Below, piece by piece: positions 10,926 through 23,484 of a stretch of DNA of 64,000 nucleotides. The notes under the pieces are model-generated. The model did no database searches. It saw only the letters and a program-made list of their open reading frames with translations, and was not told where the DNA came from. The translations under genes and the position numbers were made by a program. The stretch is from Ditylenchus dipsaci. Taxonomy: Eukaryota; Nematoda; Chromadorea; Rhabditida; Anguinidae. The stretch's first letter is position 1. Each line of letters starts with the position of its first letter. The stretch is taken from the NCBI GenBank assembly GCA_004194705.1, contig SADC01001321.1, forward strand, positions 372,001 through 436,000. Direction: 5' to 3'.

Positions 10926-12209
10926 ATGGAGGCAAGAAACGAATCCAATGTGATAATCAAGAAGCAACTTCAGGTGTTATTTTTGTGTTATTTACCAAAA
11001 CATATGTGCGATTTACAGAACTGCTGGAACTGGCTAGGTATCAATGCCGCAAGTGGGTTGAAGCAAGACAAAAGCATTCGAGAGACCGAGAATTCAATCA
11101 TTCAGCACTTCGCTCAGGCCGGTGTCAGAACAATTCCGAAGACAAAGCGGGCGAACAGTCTTTTCGAGGAAAGCGTCACTGGTTCTAAAGTTTGACTTTC
11201 AACTCGCTGAAATTCGCTATCTGTGTTGATAGTTTATCATTTAGGAAGAGCTGGAAGCGAGCCTGGGAACAGAGAAGCTTCTGTTGCCATTTGGTGGTGG
11301 AAGCACGCTGATGCCACCTGAATTCGCCGATGACATTGACTCCTACTTGCGCTGGCTAGAAGATAAGAATGCTCTGAAATTCGGGTACCTATCCCGTTCT
11401 TTCCAATGCAATGGTCTTCATGGTGGAATGCGTCAACTGCTTGTCGATTGGATCCTTCAGCTGAAGCGCACCTTTTCTCTGACTTCTGAAACGATCAGTC
11501 TGGCTATCTTTGTTCTGGATCGTGCTCTCATGCAAATGGCCAAGTCACTTACTAAGCAAAATCTCCAATTGGTGGGCACTGCTTCGCTGCTGATCGCTTG
11601 CAAGTATGAGGAAATTATTGTGCCGCGTATTGCTGACTTCGCCTACATGACCAAAGGAACATTTACTCCAAACCAGATTCTCCAGATGGAACAATCGGTA
11701 GGATCTCATTTTCAAATCCATACATCTCAAATTTTGATTTAGGTCCTTCAAGCCGTGGATTACCAAATTAGTTGTGCTCATTCGATCCAGTTCATGCGCC
11801 GCTATCGCTACTACATGCAAGTTCCGAAGCAAGTCTACAATCTGGCCAAGTTTATCAGGTTTGTCCTATGATTCCACCCTTCATCTATTAAATGAACCTG
11901 TTTTTCTGTAGTGAAGTGGCGTTGGTCTTCTATCCGCTCGCACACTACAAACCGTCCATTGTGGCTGCTGTGTCTCTGTATCTGGCTTCTGTCGCTCACA
12001 CGTTGTCGATCGTGTCAACGGTCTACTCAAATTGTTTGCGTCTGGATGAGAGAGAAGTGGTCTCAGTTGCCTGCAAGTTCGTGCCGTTCGTGCTGGAGAT
12101 GGCTGCGCCGAATGGCAAGTATCATGCTCTCTATGACAACTTCAAGAAAGTGGCTGGACTTCCTCTTAGCAATGATCAGATCAACCGGTTGAAGCTACTC
12201 TTGGACTGA
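10926..12209 (+). CDS. Mitotic cyclin, B/B3 type
   Basis: Five exons: 10926-10973, 11019-11189, 11245-11697, 11743-11858 and 11912-12209, giving 361 aa. All introns are 45-55 nt. The cyclin box begins at about residue 115. MRQLLVDWI (135-143) is the CDK-contact helix signature of A/B cyclins. KYEE (193-196) is also conserved. FMRRY (241-245) and AKFISEVAL resemble the FLRR and ARYISELTL segments of cyclin B/B3, and the C-terminal cyclin fold runs to the stop. The product would activate CDK1 for mitotic entry. The N-terminal region (about 115 aa) is short and I see no clear RxxL destruction box or KEN box. The second intron has a weak GTTTGA donor and the first intron (45 nt) could be retained without a frameshift. 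AATAAA at about 12336 follows the stop. Confidence 0.9.
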
Positions 12210-12339
12210 AAAGAATTGTGATGCTGCGTGTGGATCCTCATTCCTCTCTGTGTTCATAGTCTCTTTTTTATTCCTAGAATAGTTGTATAACGTGTATGAT
12301 TGACCTTATTTTTCTATGTTGGCAATACACCTGAAATAA

Positions 12340-13317
12340 ATCGATTTATTGTATTCGTCAAATCTGCTACGTGAGATTTGAGTGATTATTGTGCGCGAAC
12401 GTGTTGTGCGCAAGTGTGTCCCGCGGAAATGTACAGTAACCCACTTTCCGTCTCTAGAATTACTGCAATATAAAAGGGGGCCAATTTGAGGAAAGAGATT
12501 TCTGTTATTGATATTTGAAGAACACCTGATTTGTCTTATTTTCTTTCTACATTAAAGGTAAATTTCAGTCCACAATGTACAAAAAAACATCAGCATGAAA
12601 ATGCTACAAAACTAGTGCAGTTGCTCGCAAGACTACGAGCAAATTTTTAAAGGGAGGGTAAATCTCTTGTCCGTATGTGATCTTGCATGGAAATCGTTTT
12701 AATCTAAATTGGAACATATTTGAAGGTTGCTGGTTTGAATTCCTCTAGCCGCACACTTCATTTTTTCATAATTGAGTTAAACACCATGCGTTCTAAATAA
12801 ATTCCAAGCAGGCCCAAAGGAGGGAATGGTCACCATGATCTCAATCACCAGACCGGTTCCAGTACGGGTTCCCTCTAGAGACAGTGAAGGATTTTTCGAA
12901 GACCATATTGGTTTTGGAAGGTTTTTTCGGCAGGTTTTCGAATATCATATTGACCACATCAGAAGTCTATTCTAGAGTTCAAAGTTCATAGTGTAAGGTT
13001 GATAATGTACTCACGTTAGGGTTGTGTCGTTCAAAAGAGGCCTGAATAGGGCGCACATCGTAAGACTTCCTTCTTTTCTTCTCTTCCATTATCCGCACAC
13101 TTCTCGTGATCGGAGAAGCTCTGAATCCACAAATTTCAATACTAATATCATTTTTAATCTAATTAGCCGTCTCTTGATTTGTAATCGTATTTTAACCTAA
13201 CTTTTGCTAATGATCTTAACGTAAGTTACTGACAGACCTGAAACATGTTTATTAAATTGTCTAAGAGTTTTCTTTCTAAAGTTATATCGAAATAGCAATG
13301 ACAAAAGAGCAGGTGGG
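12340..13317. other. Intergenic stretch downstream of the cyclin
   Basis: No exon with splice-bounded coding potential and no clear inverted repeat. A B-box-like GCTGGTTTGAATTCC lies near 12731 without a convincing tRNA fold. Nothing else is supported. Confidence 0.5.
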
Positions 13318-13572
13318 TACCGTATTCTCTCTAATAGGCCGACACCCTCTAATAAACCGACACCCCCTACTTTGAGGGACCGTATCTCAGTCCGAAGAAA
13401 AAAAATTACATCGCTGTTTATTGCGTTTTCTTAGTTCCCACGAGCTCTATCGATTCCGCTTTTTCGATTTTGGATTTTCACCCGAAAATGTCGAGTTCGA
13501 CCCAAAATTTTCACGATTTTTGAAGGGTTGAAAAATAAACCGACATGTCGGCCTATTAGAGAGAATACGGTA
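13318..13572. repeat. MITE, TACCGTATT ends, subfamily with CCGACATGTCGG
   Basis: TACCGTATTCTCTCTAATAG on the left is mirrored by CTATTAGAGAGAATACGGTA. It shares most of its body, in opposite orientation, with 47506-47760 (AATAAACCGACATGTCGG, GGGTGTCGG, GATTTTGGATTTTCA). Bounded by TA. Confidence 0.9.
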
Positions 13573-13676
13573 GTCGTTTTTCTCCTTTTTTTATATTTGC
13601 AACTTAAAAATTTTTTTTGGCTGTTTGGCACGCAAGTTTAGAGCCGTCCTAGCGTAAGCTTACCTGCGCCGTATCA

Positions 13677-14798
13677 AATGGCTTGTTCACGTACTTCGAG
13701 TTCGATTCTGGATTTTCGGCTGCGTGAACACCTCTGATCCGAACTCGAACTTGAAGTCGAACTCAAACTCGAAGGTGTTCACGTACTTCGAGTTGGAGTT
13801 CGAGGTCTAATAAATAGCTTGGATTCCCCTTAAGTAAATCCCCAAAATCCAACTTTCATTGGCTTTCGACCATTTTAAGGTGAGACTCTCAGTGATCAAA
13901 GTTATATACATGAATATTTTCAAGTTCGGTCTAGAACTCAAACTCGAAGTATCGGGTAGTCCAAAAATTTTAAGCCTTCTCTTTAGGGTTGTCGATGCAT
14001 CGAAATTTTCGATAATCGAAAATCGAAATTTTCGATTAATCGAATCGAAAACCCCAAAAATTTTTTGATCCTCTTAATCAAGAAAGACTTTTTAAGACTT
14101 TTTTGGCTTTCAAAAATTACTTTAGGCTTGTGTTTTCTGGAAATTATTTCAGACTTTTCTTTTCAGCAATTACTTCAGACTTTGGCTTTTCCATGTGTAC
14201 ACATTCTCCGTGTGATATAAAAGGCTACATTAAGACCACAGAAGATTCCATTAATAATGGAATCGAATCAATACCGAAATTTTCGATTAATCGTATCGAT
14301 AATCGAAATTTTTCGATTAATGAGTGCGATTAATCGATTTTGATTAATCGAATCGACAATCCTACTTCTCTTTTCGCTAAAACTTTTTTCTACGCCGTTT
14401 TTTGAAATTCTGTAAACGCCAATCGACTCAGAACCGAAAAGAATTTTTTTTTGGTACACAAAGTTAAAAACACGATTTTTGCTTGGTCCCGCTGTGGTTT
14501 GGGTCCTGGTCTTTAGATGGCCTCTGGATTGGTAAGTCCCAAGCGAAAATCGTGTTTTTCATATTACATACCAAACAATTGCTTTTCGATTCTGAGTGGA
14601 TTGGCGTTTACAGAATTTCGAAAAATTGAGAAGAAAAAAGTTATATCAAAAAGAAAAGGCTTAAAATTATTGGACCACCCGGTACGTGAACAACATCGAG
14701 TTCAAGCTCGAGTTCGGATTTTTGGTCACATAAACACTCTTGATCTGAACTCTAACCCGAAGTTTAACTCAACCTCGTAGTACGTGAACAAGCCATAA
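13677..14798. repeat. Composite palindrome with nested MITEs
   Basis: The outer ends ATGGCTTGTTCACGTACT and AGTACGTGAACAAGCCAT enclose CGAGTTCGA-rich arms. Inside, 13984-14364 is a second element with TAGGGTTGTCGA...TCGACAATCCTA ends and CGAAATTTTCGATTAATCG words. A third inverted pair lies at 14395-14640 (AATTCTGTAAACGCCAATC against GATTGGCGTTTACAGAATT). Confidence 0.75.
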
Positions 14799-14973
14799 AG
14801 CTTTGCCTAACTAGATGTAAGATTAGATGGAAGGCAAAAATCGAATAGGAAAAGCAAAAAAAGTCTAAATTCAAAAAAGGTGCGAATTTAAAAAGGTAAA
14901 ATGAGTGGGCGAAAACGTCCCTATATGCCTGTAATTATAAATGAACACTAATGATTCTGTGGAAATTACTCAC

Positions 14974-15020
14974 CGCAACATGGTTGGGATGGAGTTTTGT
15001 CTTGCCCGTTTAACCTCCAT
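14974..15020 (-). CDS. Candidate first coding exon (16 codons)
   Basis: On the minus strand an exon starts after TTATTTCCAG at 15076, has stops in all frames until an ATG at 15020, and then reads MEVKRARQNSIPTMLR to a strong GTGAGT donor, ending two bases into a codon. That is the form of a 5' exon with leader. The next acceptor with matching phase is at 10440, so it may start the 8.3-15.0 kb gene, which would place the cyclin gene in its intron. The link rests on phase only. Confidence 0.35.
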
Positions 15021-15129
15021 AAGCAATCACTGTGCTGCTACAGTTCCAAAATAACCCGTGAATATATTGACTGGAGCTGGAAATAAATTGAATTAAAAAT
15101 GTGGCATGCTTTGTGCATATAAAACATAA

Positions 15130-16900
15130 AGTTTTTTTCGTTGGAATAAATAAATAATACGGCAATGAAATTACACCTGTCCATTACTGGAAAACGCTAA
15201 TAGCTACAGGTTAGCACAACTAAGTATAAAAATGGAGCTTTGAGATTAAGTTCAGAGGAGGTCTCGCAATCGATAGGGATGTCTCTAGGCCCAGTTGTGC
15301 CATTAAGCCATATGTTGATGTTTTTTCAATGCAAAACGCAAAAATCCCAGGGGAAGAGCTGGGGATGTCAGCAGCCTAATCTTAATTAACAATCAACTCC
15401 AGCCTAATTGCAATGTGTGACAATGGGAATACAAACACACACACAGTTGACTCACCCATCACAAATGACTTGGTTTCCGAAAATATGATTTCTAGGAATT
15501 TTTTTACCTTTTTTTTCGGCGTTACTAGTTCCTGGATAACAATCCTAGTGAAATAGTTACTCTAATAGGGGGTTTGTATTGAAAAGGGAAATACATTACA
15601 CAAAAGTATCATATTTTTTCGATCACAGCTCTGGAGCTGTGATCAAAAAAATAAGGGCGGAGACAGTTCGATTGCTGGGGTCCCCAATAACTCTTTTAGA
15701 TTATTTTTCTCGACATAAAATAGCATTTTTGGGATCCGCCTTTTACCTTGTGCATGTAAAACACCTCAAAATAAACTCAAAATAAATAAACCAAAACAAA
15801 CAAAACTCAAAAATAAAATATGTTGTCGACTTTTGGGGTAAAAATATTGGTATTTTTGTTGGGCAGACCTTTTTTGCAGCTCATTTACTTCTTTTTTGAA
15901 TCAGCTAGCTACAAAAGCTGGAAAATCAGCTGTGAAAAGAATCAAATCAGCGGCAAAAAAGGTTTTCAGCTTGACTCAAGATGAAAACCCATTCATCTTG
16001 AGTCAGGCTAAGATTTGTCAATAACTCTATGATCCCTCATATATTATAGGATAAATTTTTACAGCTGTAGATGGATTTCTTCCAAGGAGCCTGACCCTGA
16101 CTCGGGATGAGCGCGTGTTCATACTGAGTCAGAAAAAGTTATTGGAGACGTTTTATATGAGGGTCATTTTTATAAAACAAAAATTCGAGTGGTCACTCCA
16201 AAGTTATGGCCACAATAGTCTCGTTTGGCCATAGCTGAAATGGGTGGCCACTCTGAAGGTCAAACGTCACAACAAATCGCTACCATTGCGGACAGGCTCA
16301 ATACAAAAAAATTGAGCTTTTGAGGACTGACCAAAACCATTGTAACAAAAACAAAAATATAAAAAAACTAGATATATAAAACAGGTCCGAAATAGCCAAA
16401 AAATAATAGGAAATCCAGAACATAAATTAAGATATTATTCAGCTTTTGGGTTAGACCTCTAAAAAATGTTAATGACCATGCCTGCTCCAAAAATGCGCTT
16501 TGTTGAGGAGGAGGACATGACACACACACTAAATAGGAGAGGAGATCTCATTTTCCAATTCCCCTTCAAGCATAAAGTCAGTGGCTGCCATCCCCCTCAA
16601 TATATTCGGAAGAGTCAAGATGAGCAGGCCAGCAGCAGCCAGTTAGTCAGCGGCAAAAATGAATTTTTTCCAACTTTTTCCCCATCCATCCTACTTGGAG
16701 GAAGTATCTTGCTTTTGCTTTCCCTCACATCTATTTCCGACTATATTGACGGATGTTGGTAGTCTTGCTTGTTTTTGGTGGCCACCAGCAAAAATCATTA
16801 ACGCATCCGCCTCCTCATGTTTTGAGGTTTGTTTTGGCACAATATTTATGGCCGGGAACTAAAATTAGGTTTAGAAAAAGGCCGAACATTCAAAAAGGAA
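15130..16900. other. Largely non-repetitive non-coding region
   Basis: 15230-15470 and 16440-16870 are free of the palindromes seen elsewhere and have more mixed base composition. Short open frames exist on both strands in 16466-16862 but none is bounded by good splice signals. Between them lie small inverted repeats (TTGACTCAAGATGAA...TTCATCTTGAGTCA at about 15970-16005; GGCCATAACTTTGGAGTGGC-like at 16190-16250). Possible cis-regulatory islands. Confidence 0.4.
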
Positions 16901-17628
16901 AAGGTTGCCAAACCGGGAATTCAACATAAGACCTATTTTTAAAATAAATTAACAAGTGGTTTTTAGTAGGGTAGCTGGTCGTCAGTTAAAACAAACTGAA
17001 CACCACTGTCCGAAAAATAGAGCTTGAAAAAATTGACATTGATATCTATATTAGCACTTTTATAGTCCCGGTGTCCGATTCAGCAAAGAAAGGGAAGAAA
17101 AAGGAGTCATGAATTTTCAGTGCTACAGTCAAACCTCGGACTTTTTTTTGGCCATTTTACCTACACCGTTTCGAAAAAAATCTGACGGGGGGGGGGGGGG
17201 CACGTGCCCCTGCCTCCTCGCTACGCCATTGAAATCAGCGAAACACAGAGGATTTAGAGTGCCGAATAACTGACGTTTGACTGTATTTACTTTTTTCATA
17301 AAAACTTTCCGGATGTCATCAAACATGATCCACACCAGTCCCATTGGACAGTGGTCCCAAACTCCTGAGACTGGAACGTGATAGACATACCATTTTTGCT
17401 GACTCTATCTCTAGTTTCAGGCCTGCTCTTATGCTTCAAGGGACCACTGAAGCCATAATTGATCAGAGAATCAAGCGCAGTTCCACTGACAGTTTTTTGA
17501 AAGAATTCGGTAAAAGTATTGCAGAAAAAAATTGTCATTTTTTGATTAAAATAAGTGAATACACATTTTTCTCCAGGATATTTATGGCTAAAAAATTGTT
17601 TATTTATAATTTTTATTTTTAAAGTTAT

Positions 17629-17769
17629 TACAGTCAATCCTCGATTTAACGACACCCCTGGGGGCCAACTTGAGGTGACGTTAAATCGAGGGTTCACTTT
17701 GACTAAATTTTAGTCAAAGCCAACAAAATGGGCTCTTTTCGGGTGTCGTTAAATCAAGGGTTGACTATA
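17629..17769. repeat. MITE, TACAGTCAATCCTCGATTT ends
   Basis: The left TACAGTCAATCCTCGATTTA is mirrored by TAAATCAAGGGTTGACTATA. The inner word is TTTAACGACACCC. Short, non-coding member of the TACAGTC group. Confidence 0.85.
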
Positions 17770-17784
17770 TTGAAGTTTGATAAA

Positions 17785-17990
17785 AACAGGACTCCCAGAT
17801 GTGCTTATTTTTTGAATGAGCGCCTTGAAAATTAGCCTTTGTTTTTTGCGAAAAATGAACTGAATATATCAAATTGATTGCCATGAATTGCTTACCAGAT
17901 GAAACTAAAACATAATCAAGTTTTGTTTAAAATATTAGAAATTTCGAAGGCGCACATTCTAAAAATAAGCACATCTGGGAGCCCTGGTTA
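17785..17990. repeat. Palindromic element, CCCAGATGTGCTTATTTTT arms
   Basis: GGACTCCCAGATGTGCTTAT on the left returns as ATAAGCACATCTGGGAGCCC on the right. A GCGCCTT/AAGGCGC pair lies just inside. Confidence 0.8.
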
Positions 17991-18969
17991 AAAATCCATC
18001 TCGAATTTTCCGTCCATCAGTTAGGAATACTGGTCGTTATCCCCTATGCCGACCACCTATCTTAGCACTGGATAATCTGATAAGCTGGCCTTCCCTGCGC
18101 CTTTGCACAAGTAAAAAAAACAACACGGGATCAAGTTCAAAATACGAGTGATATTTCCTTGGGTATCTTAGAAAGCAAAATAGGCGCTAGTCTCGTATAC
18201 TCCAAAAGAGCCGACATCATTAGATTACATAAATTGGAAATGAAATTATGGTAGGGAATCGCATCTTGGACTTATTTGTTCTCTTTGACATCTAATATAT
18301 GTGCACTAGCACACAGGTAATAATTACCACTCCATTTAGCAAGAATGCCGACATCATTAGATATGTCGAACGGAAGACTGATATTAGTGCTATATTTAGT
18401 CCAAACAATTTGCATGATGCTCTAAACTGATCTATTTTAAGTTTTAAGGCTCAAAAGACAAGAAGAGAGTGAAATGGGAATCAGGAGAAGGAAAAAGAAC
18501 TTCCTATTGAATAAACAACACTATTTAATTAATCCTAGCCTACCCTATTTTTATGGCTGGATAGAGAAAAGTGGAAATGAAAAAGAGGGTTCGCGCATCT
18601 TCAGTCCTTGTTTAGCCAAAATTTTTATATATTTACTTATTTGTTTTACAAATTTGCTTATTTGTTATTTTTATAGGAGCATGCAACTTGATAAGCACAG
18701 AAACTTGCGAAACATGAATTCGCGCGGACCACCCTAATTTTGTTGTTGAATTAGTTTTAGGCAAAGTTTTTTTTGCAGCTAAAAAGCTTTTTCGCCGCTA
18801 ATCGTACGAACGGGTAATTATCTGTGTTTTTACAATCGCAAATTTTTTTTATCACCATGTAGCCTGGAATCTCTAGTTTCTCATGAGCTATTAACTGACC
18901 TTTGTATTATCGAAAGCTTAATAAATACCCGTGTTTACGAGACAGTAGTTGTTCCAGAAAAACGAGTAA

Positions 18970-19980
18970 TTCTAAACTAGAACGGAACGACACCAACTGG
19001 CAGCCCCGACTGGCAGCCCAAACTGACAGACAAACTCTCACTTTATTTCTTTTAGCTGAAGGGTGGCACTTTTCAGCCAAAAGGTGGCACTTTTCAGATT
19101 TATCCTTTTTTAGTGTCATTTTTAGTGATTTATCACATTTTTCTTGCTGGAGCTGGGCAAAAAGACTCTCTAAATGCACAAGACTCTCTAAATCCCTCGG
19201 AATTATGTCTAAGGTAAGTGAGTGCGCGCATCTCTAACTCTCAAGCCCCTGCGCCCCCGAAGGGGGCGCAAATTTGAATTGGCGCCTTTTGAATTTTAAA
19301 AGGATTAAGGGCTGTATAGGGAGGGGAAGGGAATAAAAGGGATCCACTAATCACAAAAGGGCCACTGGCAAGAAGATGTTGAACCTAGTTTTGTTAATTT
19401 GTTCGCTCGCAGGCCTGCCAAGAAGCCGTTAATCTCCAGGATGGATAAAACCACTGGGGTGATTTCAGACCGATTCGACCGAAAAATTTCAGCCAAAAAA
19501 AGGGCGCAGGGGGCTTGGGGTTGAGATGCGCACACACACATACCTGAGACACAAATCACTCGAAAATGACTTTGGATGCATGAAAACATATGCATACCAG
19601 AATTTATTTATGCGGTAGGCCACAGAAAGTAAAAACCTGTTGAAAATCCTCAAGTGTTTAGTAATATTTCTTTAGCCCCCCCCATATAACCAAATTTAAA
19701 AAAATGTTTTTCATACAATCCAAAATGTGCAGAAAAAATGAGTTCGGGAGATGATTTTGGGTCATTTTTTAAAAAAATCCGGGTATGGGGAGGACTAAAG
19801 AAGTACCAATACTAGAACATACACACGACGCCTTTCTAATTTGAAACATTTTTCCGTGTCAGGGCTATAAAATTCGAAAAAAGCTGCCAGTTGGGGCTGC
19901 CAGTTGGGAGGGCTGCCAGTTGGGACGGCTGCCAGTTGGGAGGGCTGCCAGTTGGGGACGGCTGCCAGTTGGGATTTTAC
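18970..19980. repeat. Foldback element with CTGCCAGTTGGG tandem words and structured core
   Basis: The left arm has ACTGGCAGCCC words (about 18993-19025). The right arm, 19882-19975, has six to seven copies of a 13-18 bp CTGCCAGTTGGG unit. Inside are two inverted copies of a conserved core: plus at about 19160-19262 (TGTCTAAGGTAAGTGAGTGC) and minus at about 19490-19605 (TGTCTCAGGTATGTGTGTGC). The same core lies in 53815-54510 between entirely different terminal words. Confidence 0.65.
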
Positions 19981-19984
19981 CATA

Positions 19985-22100
19985 GAACACTGTTGTAGGT
20001 GTTGTTACCAGGTAAGGCTACCCAAGTGGTCTCCCACTCCTACCTTCGGTGTTAGTAACCAGGTGGTGGTCCTCAGGAGGTGGTCTTTAGGTATGGGTAC
20101 CCAGTTAGTAATGCGTGGGTTGTATGGTTCAGGTGGCAGTACCCTGAGGTACCTAGGCAGTAGTGGGGGTCAAAGTCATACGGTACATGAAAAATCGAAA
20201 TAGCGTAAAATTAAATCAGTTTCAAATTATGAAGAATAATATTTACAAAAAGGATTTCATTTAAATCTCCAAGACCACTCAATTATTAATCTGGTTTATA
20301 TAAAAAGAATTTTTTTGAAGACGCTACTTTATAAATTATTCCCGGAAAATTATTTTCTCTAATTTATCCATTTACGGAAATATTTTGCCATAAAAGCAAA
20401 ATAATAAGTCAACTGAACACATCTTAAAGTTGATGCTAATGTCTTTACCCTTACTAATACTTTTAGAATCAAGCTTTTAAGTTAAAAGGAACGTCAGCCC
20501 CTCACACCGGGACCTCTATTTTCGCTGATGTGAAATTTTTTATTTCTCAAGCAAAACTTAAGAAAGAAACACCGGAAACCAAGCATTTTTCAGGTATCCT
20601 AAAAAACAATTTTTCTTATAAAAAAAATTTGAAGGAGTTGAAAAATGATTTTCGACGCTACTCGTTTTTAACTCCCCTTTCCTAAAAAGCTACTGTAATA
20701 ACCCCCCCCCCCCCGCCCCGCCCCCAATAATTTTTCAGGTACCCTGAAACCTTACTTTTTTTTTGAAAAATGCTGAAATTAGTACGGGTTGTCCCTGAGC
20801 CTAATGCCTAGGGCTCAAAGCCTAAGGGCTAAGCATAATTCTCAAGCCTAAAATTGTTGGGGGGGGGGGGGTATATTAAAGTAGCGCCCATTTTTCGCAA
20901 ACCAATTTGAGTTCACCCTTCCAAGTGAGCGATAAAAAAAATTACTTGCGTAAAAATAGCGAAAACAAAAGACATGTTGTTGTGCAGGCGCAAAAAAGTC
21001 AATTTGGAACTTGCCTTTTCTCTTCGCAAGCAAGTTTGGCTAATATAACTTAGTTAAAGTGTTCTCCAACTTCGCTCCCTTCACCCAGCTACAGCTAATC
21101 TAGTTGTCAAAAGACAAAGAAATTCTCTCAATCTATGCCTCAATATTCGGCTGACCATTTTCTACATAAAATATACAAAACCCTAACTTATAATTAGACA
21201 CTTATTTCTCACCATTTTCCAGTTTCTTAACACCTAATTTAATGGAGAACATATCCAAAAGCAGGGGCAAACAATTTAATTATTGGGTAGCCTGTTATTG
21301 ACAACTGTAAATATATGTTAGTTGAGCACAACTATCAGGTCTCTGCTATACCCCCCCCCATAAAAACCTATTTAGTAGTACCTGCACATTCAACAAACTA
21401 CTAAACACCACCAGAAATTGTTGTAAACTTGGAGTCAATAACAACAATCGGCTTATTTATTCCAGTGTGTCAAAACATTTTGAGAAAGAAAAATGATAAT
21501 CCACAGGCAGAATAAAATACATAAAAAAAGTTGCAAATATATTGTAAACATGATTTTCTGGAAATTTTCAACCCTACTAGCGAATACCCTCCCCCCTCAA
21601 CGATTTTTACTTTTCTACTTTAATAAATAGTACTCAAATTTATGTCCCAGACCCAGAAAAAAGTGTGTAACACAGTTATTAGTCACAACTTCCGTACGCT
21701 GCAAACTCTTAAGCCTAAGGGCTAATCCTAAAGTTTTTACTTGAAAGGGTAGTTACAGCAATTTTTTGAAGGTCGGATTCTTGGGGGGGGGGCGTATTCG
21801 ATAGTAGCGCCAAATTTTCCATAAAATATAGGCAGGAAAATAAAAAAGAGTATTGGGGCGCACAAATGATTTTTTTATAATGGAGAACAAATATTTTTTG
21901 TTTTTTAATATTTTGTTAAATGTTTTAGATACGCAGATAGGCGTTTCCAGGAAGTGGTAACCATGGTTTAAGCATCAGCTGAAAAGTTTTTATATTTAAA
22001 TATTACCAGTAGAGGATTTGGTATGATATACCAAAACCCTATGCCATTATGACAGATGATACCAAATAACGTCAAAGTCATTTTAACATATAAAGTCTTA
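19985..22100. other. Gene-free repeat-derived stretch
   Basis: 20000-20170 holds loose GGTACCCAGGTGGTGG-type word repeats. 20690-20870 and 21780-21810 hold C/G homopolymers beside GTAGCGCC segments. Degenerate GCCTAAG words occur at 20798-20850 and 21711-21735. No exon is supported. Confidence 0.5.
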
Positions 22101-22154
22101 ACTGTCTTGCACAAATTTTTTTTCACTAATGTATTTCAAAAATATAGATTAACT

Positions 22155-22602
22155 TCGGCTAAAATTCATTTGCGCCTTCAAAATGCTTATTTTGAAGGCC
22201 TTAAATTGATTAGTTACGCCCTCAAATTTTATATTATCATTTTTTTGTATTTTTATTGCGATATTATGAATACTTTCACAGCAGCAAATGGCCCTGAATC
22301 TTGGCTTTCCGACGAGCTAACAAACTCTACTAAAAGTTAAAAAAAAACGAGATTTCGAAGTTTTAAAAAACCCGTCAACATTTTAAAAACTATTTTGAAA
22401 TTTCGAAATCTCGTCTTTTATATCATTCAGAAAAGTTTGTTGATTCATTGGAAAGCCAAGTTTCAGGGCTACACGCCAGTGTAAAAATATTTATAAAATT
22501 GCAACAAAAATACAAAGAAAAACGACAATATAAAATTTAAGGGCGCAACTAATAAATTTGAAGGCGTAAATGAGCATTTTGAGGGCGCAAATCATCCATA
22601 GC
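22155..22602. repeat. Foldback element
   Basis: CATTTGCGCC...AAAATG on the left is mirrored by CATTTT...GGCGCAAAT on the right. ACGAGATTTCGAAGTTTT and AAATTTCGAAATCTCGT flank the centre. AAAGCCAAG-TTTCAGGGC matches GCCCTGAATCTTGGCTTTCC. Non-coding. Confidence 0.75.
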
Positions 22603-22716
22603 CTTAACTTTTAACTTTTCCAGGCGAAAAAGGCAAAAGTTTTTCTTGTCTCGCGACAAATACTTTTAAAAACCTGTTTCGTCCGGTTGCCATACAAATT
22701 AATTTTCAAAGGTTGT

Positions 22717-23145
22717 AAGTGAATTTCCCCACCAAAAGTGTGAAATTCCCCACCAAATTACTGAATTTCCCCACCAAATTTTTAAAACGACCATATCTCA
22801 GTGTTTACTTATCATTTTTTATTTTTTTCAGACCAGCATGCAGCCCTACTCTTCCAGTTTCTAACGAGCCATCAAACGAATTGTTAAAATTTAAAAAAAC
22901 ATTGAGAAAATTGGTTTTTATAAAACAACTTCTTGTTTTATTTAAACTATTTTTTCTCATGTTTTTAAAATTTTAACAATTTGTTTGATGGCTCATTAGA
23001 AACTAGAAGAGTAGGGCTGCATGCTGGTCTGAAAAAAATAAAAAAATGATAAGTAAACACTGAGATATGGTCGTTTTAAAAATTTGGTGGGGAAATTCAG
23101 TAATTCGGTGGGGAATTTCACACTTTTGGTGGGGAAATTCAATTT
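22717..23145. repeat. Palindrome with TTCCCCACCAAA words
   Basis: Arms of about 200 bp. Three TTCCCCACCAAA words on the left are mirrored by three TTTGGTGGGGAA words on the right. The inner arms share AGCATGCAGCCCTACTCTTC and TTTGATGGCTC. Confidence 0.9.
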
Positions 23146-23484
23146 GATCCATTATCAAAAGTTGCATTATCGAATTTCTTCATATTTAACCGCCTTTCCT
23201 GATTTTTAGGCTCACTAGAGAACAATTTTTTCGAGTATTACATGATAGCAATAACACATTTTAAAAAAACCTTGACTTTTCAAGCGCACATTATGATCAG
23301 AAGCGTATCCAGAAAAAAACTTCAGGGGGGCTGAAGCTCCCGCAATGGTCATTTGACCTGCACTGTTTTTGGCTTTTATCGTGTTTTTATAATAAAATAA
23401 AAAATTGAGGGGGAGGGACTTTTGCCCGGTTAGCCTCCCCCTGGATAGTTCCCTGATTATGATGCAGCACTGTTTTCAAAAAAC

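Noticed and set aside
16466..16862. 98-codon plus-strand frame with a hydrophobic stretch
   Set aside because: No acceptor or donor at suitable positions, no domain, and comparable open frames on the other strand.
19882..19975. Evenly repeated CTGCCAGTTGGGA units resembling a CRISPR array
   Set aside because: Units are contiguous with 2-6 bp variation, no spacers, and eukaryotic context; a minisatellite arm of a foldback element.
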